Below are positions 6,623 to 13,686 of a DNA stretch of 32,407 bases, piece after piece (position 1 is the stretch's first letter; the number at the start of each line of letters is the position of its first letter). This DNA comes from Anaerolineae bacterium (lineage in GTDB: Bacteria; Chloroflexota; Anaerolineae; JAFGEY01), in the NCBI GenBank assembly GCA_016929205.1, contig JAFGJF010000353.1, forward strand, positions 1 through 32,407, given 5' to 3'. The position numbers were made by a program, and so were the translations under genes. The notes under the pieces were generated by a model, which saw nothing but the letters and a program-made list of their open reading frames with translations, searched no databases and was not told the origin of the DNA.

Positions 6623-7378
6623 CTATCTGACCGGTTTTGCTACGACGTAGACGCGCTCGGGAAAAGGAAAGGCGTTGGCACCGCCACATGACATCAATGT
6701 CAAGCGCTCCTCGCCGGTGGGAGCAAGGTATTCGAGGTGGCGAGCCAGTTCCTCGAACGTCTTGCGTTGCCACTTGACCCGATCGACCGACACAACCTCG
6801 TAGACCAAGTTCTGACCGGCCTCATTGACCACCGTGATCTGATCCGGAGGCTTTAGGTTGCCCAGGTTCAAGAACACGCCATTGTACCCGTAGCCATAAT
6901 TGTGCCCCCCGAGCACTGCATTACCGGGTTGGCCGGGCAACGCAGTGCCCTCCAGGTGGCCTACCAGGTCCCGGCGGCCAGGCCGATAGAGCATGTCAAT
7001 ATCCCAGTCCGATACGCCACTTGGAGGATCGACCACCAATGGTACCAAGACAACAGAGGACTGCACGCCGATCGCGGGGATATCAATGTGGATTGGCCGG
7101 GGAGGTGGCGTAGGCGTGGGCGTCGCCGTCGGCGTTGGGGTCACAGTCGGCGTGGGCAGCGGCGTTGCGGTGGGCGTTGCGGTAGGCGTGGGCGTCCTCT
7201 CGGGTACCGACAAGGGTGCGATCCCGTGAGCGGCCAGGAATTGATCCTGGCGGATCGTCCAGTTCTGCAGCGCCGCATACACGGCATACAGACCCGCAAG
7301 TAGCAGCGACAATGCGCCTAGAGAAAACAGTACGTTCACCACGATTCCTTGCCCCAATTGCTTAACCCACACCTTCAT
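6623..7378 (-). CDS. Membrane-anchored sortase with a Thr-Pro linker
   Basis: 251 residues. An N-terminal membrane span (about 11-36) is followed by a TPT-repeat linker (61-92) and a sortase beta-barrel domain (about 96-251). The catalytic residues are visible: His159 in GGHNYG, Cys231 in LTLMSC and Arg242 in FPERVYVV. Sortases are transpeptidases that cleave a C-terminal sorting signal and join proteins to each other or to the cell envelope. Sequence style suggests class D, E or F, but I cannot decide which. No clear LPXTG-type substrate is encoded nearby. The divergent operon does contain a small protein with a hydrophobic C-terminal segment and a basic tail (9030-9503). AGGAAGAG precedes the ATG at 7378 and a promoter lies at 7454-7425. 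The linker DNA (about 7090-7200) is low-complexity. Confidence 0.88.
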   Translation of the reverse strand: MKVWVKQLGQGIVVNVLFSLGALSLLLAGLYAVYAALQNWTIRQDQFLAAHGIAPLSVPERTPTPTATPTATPLPTPTVTPTPTATPTPTPPPRPIHIDIPAIGVQSSVVLVPLVVDPPSGVSDWDIDMLYRPGRRDLVGHLEGTALPGQPGNAVLGGHNYGYGYNGVFLNLGNLKPPDQITVVNEAGQNLVYEVVSVDRVKWQRKTFEELARHLEYLAPTGEERLTLMSCGGANAFPFPERVYVVAKPVR

Positions 7379-7424
7379 ACTTGCTCTTCCTCACAACGTA
7401 TCGTCAGTGTATAGGCTTCTAGTC

Positions 7425-7454
7425 ATTATACATCAGCATTATGTTAACCGTCAA
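7425..7454 (-). promoter_or_regulatory. Promoter for the sortase gene
   Basis: On the minus strand TTGACG (7454-7449), an 18-base spacer and consensus TATAAT (7430-7425). It lies about 50 bases before the sortase ATG and is divergent from the plus-strand promoter at 7505. Confidence 0.55.
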
Positions 7455-7504
7455 GACAGATACGGGACAATTCACAGCAACGATAGGAAATACGCGCAAA
7501 ACTA

Positions 7505-7533
7505 TTGACTTTTCGGAAAATATATGGTAAATT
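7505..7533 (+). promoter_or_regulatory. Promoter for the propeller/CHAT operon
   Basis: TTGACT (7505-7510), a 17-base spacer and TAAATT (7528-7533) in an A/T-rich stretch, 35 bases before the first ATG. It is the only good promoter seen before the four-gene block 7568-15971. Confidence 0.55.
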
Positions 7534-7567
7534 ATATAGCAAGGTCAATGTTATGTGAAGCTATCAA

Positions 7568-8953
7568 ATGAGGGAGTCACATACGACGATGGCCGATCAT
7601 TTGTTGTCAGATGCCAAGAATCCGGCACCTCTGAGACAAGATACGGCACCATTAAGTGCTCACCAAGTGCGACGCATCATGCGCCGGCAATTAGAGCAGT
7701 TGCCTGATCGTGCTTTTCTCTCTTCGAGCGACATTGCCCTGCTCTGTCGCCGTCTTGCCAGCCAACGATATGCCCCCGGCGAAGCCATTCTAATGGAAGG
7801 CACGCACGGCGACTGCCTGGGTTTGGTGACCGGCGGTCAAGTGGCTGGCTATTCCTCGTTGGCCGGTCGCGACAGTCCGGACATGCTGCTGCTGCCGGGC
7901 AGCGTGTTCGGTGAAGCTATGTTGCTCGACGGGGTACCCAGCAGCCACACTTACCGCGCTATCACGGATACCGAGATACGTTTTTTGCGTCGCGTCGATT
8001 TTCTGGGTGCGATCGACCAACGTCGCTACCGGTTGGCCGCGTTGATCAACCGCTGGTTGCGCCGGCTAGCCACGCTGGTACCGGTATTGATCGCCATTGC
8101 CATCCTCCTAGCTACACCCTTTACCCGCCAGATTGCCGTTCTGGTGCCTTACGCTGCCGGGCTGTGGCTGGCCCAGCACGGCCGGATGGCCGGAGCCGAG
8201 CGCGCATTGTCCATAACTGTACGTTTGGCACCCGACTGGCCTATGCCCCATCTGAGCCTGGGCAACGTTTGTTTGTACCTGGGGGATTTGGCGCAGGCAG
8301 AGAGCGAATTCAGACAGATTATTTCGATAGCCCCAGATGTTGCCGAAGCCTACAACAGCTTGGGACTGCTCTACACAATACGCGGCAATCACGCCATGGC
8401 GATCCCACTCTTTGAACGTGCCCTGACTGCCGAACCGGGCCAGGCGACCGTCGAAAGCAACCTGGCCTTCAGCCTGCAACTGGACGATCAGCCGGGCAAA
8501 GCATTACCCCACTATGCGCTGGCGCGCATCCTGGGGATACCCCGTCCAATCCTTTGGGTTAATGAGGCAATCGCCCACTATGAGGTTGGTGACCGGGACG
8601 CGGCCCAGGAAATCGCTGCCCAGGCTCTCGATCTGGCCGATGCGGCCGCACCGGCCTATACCGTGCTGGGCGCTGCCGCCCTGCCTGAGCAGCCAGAAAA
8701 GGCCGCCGACCTTTTCATGGACGCAATCCGCGCTGACCCTGGTTATGTTCCCGCCCACTTTTACCTCGGGTTGGCGGCTAAGCTGCTGGGCCAGCCCGAA
8801 CTTGCTATCAACGCTTTTGAACGCGTCCTGGACCTGAACCCCACCGATCCGCTGGCGAAACGCGAAGCGCGCCTACACCTGAGCGAGTTGTATGCTCAAG
8901 ACGGAACCAGCATCAGTTACCGCCAGACCAGAGCGGATGAGGAAAGGAGGTAA
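7568..8953 (+). CDS. Membrane protein with N-terminal cyclic-nucleotide-binding-like domain and C-terminal TPR repeats
   Basis: 461 residues. Residues about 48-155 fit a cyclic-nucleotide-binding (CRP/cNMP) beta-roll: YAPGEAILMEGTHGD, LGLVTGGQVAGY, LLLPGSVFGEAMLLDG and a TEIRFLRR strand. In canonical domains a GE-L-R-A cassette binds the phosphate; here FGEAMLLDGVPSSHTYRAI keeps Gly-Glu, and Thr-Tyr-Arg-Ala stands near the usual Arg. Binding of a nucleotide is therefore plausible but unproven. A single membrane span follows (about 172-190). About seven TPR-like units run from 198 to 440 (for example NSLGLLYTIRGNHAMAIPLF). It is the first gene of a co-directional block ending in a STAND-CHAT protease. 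I infer a membrane-bound sensor or scaffold. The ATG at 7589 is an alternative start. Confidence 0.75.
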   Translation: MRESHTTMADHLLSDAKNPAPLRQDTAPLSAHQVRRIMRRQLEQLPDRAFLSSSDIALLCRRLASQRYAPGEAILMEGTHGDCLGLVTGGQVAGYSSLAGRDSPDMLLLPGSVFGEAMLLDGVPSSHTYRAITDTEIRFLRRVDFLGAIDQRRYRLAALINRWLRRLATLVPVLIAIAILLATPFTRQIAVLVPYAAGLWLAQHGRMAGAERALSITVRLAPDWPMPHLSLGNVCLYLGDLAQAESEFRQIISIAPDVAEAYNSLGLLYTIRGNHAMAIPLFERALTAEPGQATVESNLAFSLQLDDQPGKALPHYALARILGIPRPILWVNEAIAHYEVGDRDAAQEIAAQALDLADAAAPAYTVLGAAALPEQPEKAADLFMDAIRADPGYVPAHFYLGLAAKLLGQPELAINAFERVLDLNPTDPLAKREARLHLSELYAQDGTSISYRQTRADEERR

Positions 8954-9029
8954 GCTTATCAAGATTCTCCAGACTCGTTTGTCCATCACAACATCGGTGA
9001 TTGATTATGCACACATTAGGAGGTATCCC

Positions 9030-9503
9030 ATGCGTTCGTTTCTACGACTCTTTGTTCTGACGTTTTTGCTCATCGCGCTGTTTCTGCCCATGGCGGCCTA
9101 TGCCGCAGGCCCCCCCCCTTACTTTATCAGTGATGCACCCATCAAGACGAGCACATCCAAGCCAGATGGTTCAGGTGAGGATCCTTTTGTCACCAAAGAC
9201 ATATTCGAAGCGGGCGCCATCTGCACCGAGCTCGCAGATGGCCTCACAGGAGCAGACGGAACACTGTACTATATTCATGTGAACGCCAAAGAGTACTATG
9301 AGTTCTATATGAAAAAAGGTACAGACACTCAACCCAGCAAGTGCTCGCAGAAGAAACAAGTAAGAGGCAAATATCCGCCAGGTTTTGGCGTGGCTTTTAC
9401 ACCTTCGCTCATTATCGGTGGCCTAGTCATCCTTGGATTGGCACTGTTGAGCACGGCATGGCTGCTACGCCGGCGATCATGGTCCAGCACACGTAGGACC
9501 TAG
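9030..9503 (+). CDS. Small secreted protein with C-terminal membrane anchor, unknown function
   Basis: 157 residues starting at the ATG at 9030, with AGGAGGT 5 bases upstream; the longer frame from 8892 overlaps the previous gene and lacks such a site. Residues 1-25 form a signal peptide (LFVLTFLLIALFLPMAAYAA, cleavage likely after AYA). The external part (about 26-122) has two cysteines that could form a disulfide, plus many Lys and Asp. A hydrophobic span (about 125-146) is followed by the basic tail RRRSWSSTRRT. This resembles the end of a sortase substrate, but there is no LPXTG-like pentapeptide. No family is recognised. It lies 76 bases after the cNMP/TPR gene and 16 bases before the propeller gene, so it is probably a subunit, or a client, of that system. 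Confidence 0.8.
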   Translation: MRSFLRLFVLTFLLIALFLPMAAYAAGPPPYFISDAPIKTSTSKPDGSGEDPFVTKDIFEAGAICTELADGLTGADGTLYYIHVNAKEYYEFYMKKGTDTQPSKCSQKKQVRGKYPPGFGVAFTPSLIIGGLVILGLALLSTAWLLRRRSWSSTRRT

Positions 9504-9519
9504 ATCCAATCATAATGGG

Positions 9520-12500
9520 ATGGGCAGATACCGGCGCCTGTCTCAACAATTCGATACTGGAGTACTGGCTATGATTACGCCAATCGGCCGGCAATATGCT
9601 GTCCTGGCTTTGATCGTGCCAATGGTGATCGTCAGTGTCCTTATCTTGGGTTTGACGTCATTTGCGCTTGCCGATGATACACCGGCTACGCCAACGCCGG
9701 AGCCGCTACCTGCACTCCCCATAAAAGCCGGTAGATTGGCCGCCGATTGGCAATCCACGGACGGGCCTTATGAGCGGGTGGTCTATGCCTTGGCCTTGGG
9801 GTCATCACCCGAGGTGCTGTATGTTGGCACCTGGGGTAACGGGCTCTATCGCACAGGCAGCGGTGGCTCAAGCTGGCAGCCGACCAGCCCCCCTGGCGAA
9901 CAAGATGGGCTGGACCCGACCAAAGCCCAGGTCCGCGCCCTGGCTGTGTCTCCTGATAGCGAGACTATCTATCTAAGCAGATGGAACTCGGGCCTCTTTC
10001 GCAGCACCGACAGAGGCGTCCATTGGGAGGGCATATCAGGCTTTGCCAACCGCTTTCGTCCCTGCCACAACAATTGGAACGCCGACGTTGTGTTGATAGA
10101 CCAAAAGAATCCAGATATCATTTACGAGGCTACCTGGGGAGGCATTTACACAAGCACAAACGCCGGCAATACCTGGGGTAGTCAAGATGTTGCGCCAGGG
10201 GTACCGTGGGCAGAGAAACCAGTCTATGCCTTGAACCAGGATAGCGACACCCTCTACGCCGGTACCTTTGGTGCTGGCGTCTTTCGCAGCATCGACATCC
10301 AGCAAAAAGTCAAAGTCTGTGAGGACCAAGAGATCAAGACCTGGGAAGCGATTGGGCCCCCAGGACCGGCACTAGCGCGCCGGGTCTATTCGTTGGCCAA
10401 GCGAGATAACACGCTCTGGGCCGGGACGCAGGATGGCGTCTATCGCACAGAGGATGGTGGGTTGCACTGGCAGCGCGTGATCACCGGTTTTGCCGATAAC
10501 TCGCGGGCACGTATGGTACAGGCCCTGGCGCTGGACGACAACGGGATTCTCTATGCCGGCACGATTGATTTTGGCGTTTATCGCAGCGAGGACAATGGTG
10601 ACTTGTGGCAGTCCTACAACAAAGGACTGCGCGGCTACGCGTTGGCCATTCTTAGCCTGGTCTACGACGGGCGAGAAGACGTTCTCTATGCTACCACCTA
10701 TGGTGCCGATGGCGTATACCGCAATCGCAACGATGGTAATGGCTGGGAACCGATCGATGGTGACGGCGACGGCCGCTTGCCACCTTCCTCATTTGAGGTG
10801 CAGAGTCTGGCCTTTGCTGATCGTGATCAAGAAACGTTACTGGCTGGCACATTTGTTGGTGGTCTATACGCCTCGAACAACCGCGGGCAACCTTGGCAAC
10901 GTCGACCATATGCGTTACCCGTCGGCCTGGCACGAGACGTAGCCGACATCGTCGTGGTGGATAACGATGGACAGACTATCGTTATCGCGGCAGGCACGGG
11001 CATCTTTCGTTCTACCGATGGTGGAGTACACGGCATCAAGATAACAGATACGCTGCCAATTGGCGAATACCGGGCAATCAGCCTCGCCCAAGGGCATCGA
11101 GACCCCGATCTGCTCTACACAGCCCTGGACCTGGATGACACAGTCGCCATCTATTGTTCTCACGACGGCGGAAAGACCTGGGAGCCGCAAGGTGTATTGA
11201 GCGATAATGTGCAAGATCTGGCACTCGGTAAAGACGATCAAACCCTGTTTGCCGCCAGCCTGGGAAAAGGCATCTTTCAAAGCAATGACCAGGGAAGCAC
11301 GTGGAAACCACTGGGCAAAGACCCTCCTCGACACAGCGTGCAAATGATCGCACTTGAACGGAATCTCTGGCAGCGCTGGGTGTTGGGCTTCCAGCGTCAA
11401 TCTCTGCACGTGCTGGCCTTGGATGGCATCTACAGTGCTTTCGACGATGAAGACAAGCTCAAGTGGCAGCCCGCCCTGAGCGGACGATTTGAGACAATTA
11501 TGGCCGATCCGGTGCGACCGGGCGTGCTGTACGCGACTTCGGTAACCAACACGATCCCTTCACGGGTTGTCCTCAGTCAAGCAATAGCACCAGAAGACGA
11601 TCTGATTGCGCCATCAACGATCACCGACACCCAAGTGATTACGACGGTGGACACACGCATCACTCAACCATATGCCTTCTGGGTCAGCCTGGATGATGGC
11701 GCGTCGTGGCAACAAGCCAGCTTTAGCGACCAGCCACTGACTGTCCTGGCCCTGGATCCAGCCAATCCAAACAGGCTTCTAGCCGGCACGCGCGACGGCG
11801 GCGTCTATTACACAACGTTGAACCTGCCGTCACCCTATGCTCGTGGCCGCGCAGTATTGGGTCTGATCGGCTTTGTCATCACGCCTTCCTCGATCTTGGG
11901 CGCATTATTGGGCATGTATCTCTATTTCTATTTCGTCTTGGAACTAAAAAAGCCCTTGCCCTGGCAAGTGTGGGCCCTGTTGCTGCGCATCCGTGCCTGG
12001 CGGCTGGTGAGCTCGCCGCGTGACGAACTCGGGGCAGAAAAAAGTCTGGTGGCCTCAATCGCCGCTGGCCCGGGCTCGCCCTATACGATCGATACGATGT
12101 GGAGCAAACTGCAATCTCTGGGCATAGCAATGTCCCCGCAAGATGCTGAAATCGCACTGCTCGAACTGAGAGCGCGCCGTCTGTTGGTCCACAATGACGC
12201 AGGCGAATATCATTTTGCCCTTTTCGCCTTGAGCGAACTGGTTCAACGCAATTTTGATCAGCAAAAGCTGATCGACCAGGTGCGCAATGCCAACCTCATT
12301 GCTCGCAACACGCATGACTTTTTCGAACAGGCCGGTTTCCAGGTCACACCCCTGCTCAGACTCCGGCTCTCCCTATGGCCAGAATCCCCGCAGTATCGGG
12401 TATTGGGTCGATTAAATGTCTGGCTGCATACGGACCAGCCGTTGGGCAGCACTGATGTGGTTACCCTAGCCAACAGCGCTGACTCTGGTAGTCGTGACCT

Positions 12501-13686
12501 GGGATTTGTGGTGATCGATCACATCCCGCAAGAGGGCGCTTACCAGGCGCTGCAAAACAACAAGTTGATTCCGTTGAGCAGCAGCTTGATTCAGCGCGCA
12601 GTGGATCGCCGCGAGGCAAGACTGTCGCTGGAACAGGCTATCCGCGAAGGACGAAGTCAGGAAGACCTCTTTGACCGGCGAGAGCCGTTACAGGATCACT
12701 TGACCCATTTTGGCCGAACGGACGTGCTGGACAACTGGCTTGAGGCCATCAAACGAGACGAGGATATTCATTTCTGGGGGCTGCCACGTAGCGGACGGAC
12801 CTCGGCACTGTGGCGGTTACGAACCGATGTGCCGGGAAATTGGCTAAAGGGATATGTCAACCTGCGTTACCGGGGGACAGATTGGCAATCTGTGCTGCGC
12901 AACCTCGTGGCCGACTTGTTGCTCGATCTGCGCCGAACCCAGAGTATGCTGCTGGATTTACCTGAACTAGGTGACGTGATGGCCGAGTGCGGGCCTGAGC
13001 TCAATCTTGATGGAGGGCTGAGCTACCTGGCGGAACGCGGACGGCAAACCGGTCGCGATCGTTTTGTCCTTTTTATCGACGACACGGTGACTAGTGTCGT
13101 GCTGGACCGGCTCCAGGAAACAGCGGCGGATCGCTCAGACACGTCGCTGGTTGCGAGCTGGTACGGATTTCCTTCCAACCCAGATAAAACGAACGGTGAC
13201 GCGTGGCTGCCGCCGCTGACGACGGAAGAGAGCCATTTGTTGCTGCAAACCATCGGAGCGCAATTGGGATTGGCATTTAAGGACGCCGACCTGAAAGCCC
13301 TGGATCAGGCAGCAGGCGGGCATCCATTCCTGCTGCGCCAGCTTGGTAGCCAGGGCGCACACATAGCTGGGCGGCCGCGCGAGATGATCTCTGGCCCGGC
13401 GATGCGACCAGGTGAATGGCCCGAACACCCATCCCCGGGACGGTTCCCGGCACAGGAAGCGATACATGCCTACATCGAACGGCAGCCAGACGACTTGATA
13501 CATCTATGGCAAGCGTTTCCTCCTCAAGCACGACGAAACATGCGTCTGTTGGCCGCCGGGCGACCAGTCGACCCGGGGTTTGAAGAGATGTATGATCGGT
13601 CAGGGCTGCGGTTTGTAGACCAAGCCGGCACGACAAACTTGCGTATTGGGCTGCTGGCGCACTGGCTACGAGAGAGACGGGCATGA
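9520..13686 (+). CDS. Transmembrane Asp-box propeller fused to a cytoplasmic STAND-like ATPase with degenerate Walker A
   Basis: 1388 residues. A signal peptide or anchor (about 26-51) leads to a Thr-Pro patch and a large external region (70-765). That region has about twelve Asp-box-type repeats of the form S-x-D-x-G-x-x-W, for example RSTDRGVHWE (161), RTEDGGLHWQ (309), QSNDQGSTWKP (587) and VSLDDGASWQ (722), as in sortilin/BNR and Ycf48-like propellers. A span at about 779-806 is followed by a cytoplasmic part: a possible winged-helix segment (840-905), an alpha/beta segment (910-1035) resembling a degenerate restriction-endonuclease fold, and a STAND-like ATPase. The P-loop reads GLPRSGRTS (1087-1095), with Arg in place of the Walker Lys. 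FVLFIDD (1182-1188) and AAGGHPFLL (1264-1272) follow. The stop overlaps the CHAT gene by ATGA. I infer a receptor that senses outside ligands and controls its partner. The ATG at 9571 is an alternative start. Confidence 0.8.
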   Translation: MGRYRRLSQQFDTGVLAMITPIGRQYAVLALIVPMVIVSVLILGLTSFALADDTPATPTPEPLPALPIKAGRLAADWQSTDGPYERVVYALALGSSPEVLYVGTWGNGLYRTGSGGSSWQPTSPPGEQDGLDPTKAQVRALAVSPDSETIYLSRWNSGLFRSTDRGVHWEGISGFANRFRPCHNNWNADVVLIDQKNPDIIYEATWGGIYTSTNAGNTWGSQDVAPGVPWAEKPVYALNQDSDTLYAGTFGAGVFRSIDIQQKVKVCEDQEIKTWEAIGPPGPALARRVYSLAKRDNTLWAGTQDGVYRTEDGGLHWQRVITGFADNSRARMVQALALDDNGILYAGTIDFGVYRSEDNGDLWQSYNKGLRGYALAILSLVYDGREDVLYATTYGADGVYRNRNDGNGWEPIDGDGDGRLPPSSFEVQSLAFADRDQETLLAGTFVGGLYASNNRGQPWQRRPYALPVGLARDVADIVVVDNDGQTIVIAAGTGIFRSTDGGVHGIKITDTLPIGEYRAISLAQGHRDPDLLYTALDLDDTVAIYCSHDGGKTWEPQGVLSDNVQDLALGKDDQTLFAASLGKGIFQSNDQGSTWKPLGKDPPRHSVQMIALERNLWQRWVLGFQRQSLHVLALDGIYSAFDDEDKLKWQPALSGRFETIMADPVRPGVLYATSVTNTIPSRVVLSQAIAPEDDLIAPSTITDTQVITTVDTRITQPYAFWVSLDDGASWQQASFSDQPLTVLALDPANPNRLLAGTRDGGVYYTTLNLPSPYARGRAVLGLIGFVITPSSILGALLGMYLYFYFVLELKKPLPWQVWALLLRIRAWRLVSSPRDELGAEKSLVASIAAGPGSPYTIDTMWSKLQSLGIAMSPQDAEIALLELRARRLLVHNDAGEYHFALFALSELVQRNFDQQKLIDQVRNANLIARNTHDFFEQAGFQVTPLLRLRLSLWPESPQYRVLGRLNVWLHTDQPLGSTDVVTLANSADSGSRDLGFVVIDHIPQEGAYQALQNNKLIPLSSSLIQRAVDRREARLSLEQAIREGRSQEDLFDRREPLQDHLTHFGRTDVLDNWLEAIKRDEDIHFWGLPRSGRTSALWRLRTDVPGNWLKGYVNLRYRGTDWQSVLRNLVADLLLDLRRTQSMLLDLPELGDVMAECGPELNLDGGLSYLAERGRQTGRDRFVLFIDDTVTSVVLDRLQETAADRSDTSLVASWYGFPSNPDKTNGDAWLPPLTTEESHLLLQTIGAQLGLAFKDADLKALDQAAGGHPFLLRQLGSQGAHIAGRPREMISGPAMRPGEWPEHPSPGRFPAQEAIHAYIERQPDDLIHLWQAFPPQARRNMRLLAAGRPVDPGFEEMYDRSGLRFVDQAGTTNLRIGLLAHWLRERRA

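Noticed and set aside
7087..7200. Tandem DNA repeat or CRISPR-like array
   Set aside because: It is the irregular low-complexity code for the Thr-Pro linker of the sortase, without spacers.
8892..9029. Extended start of the small secreted protein
   Set aside because: It overlaps the previous gene and would bury the signal peptide; AGGAGGT marks the ATG at 9030.
9030..9503. Bacterial gasdermin as partner of the CHAT protease
   Set aside because: The protein has a signal peptide and a C-terminal span and is only 157 residues. Gasdermins are larger and lack a signal peptide.
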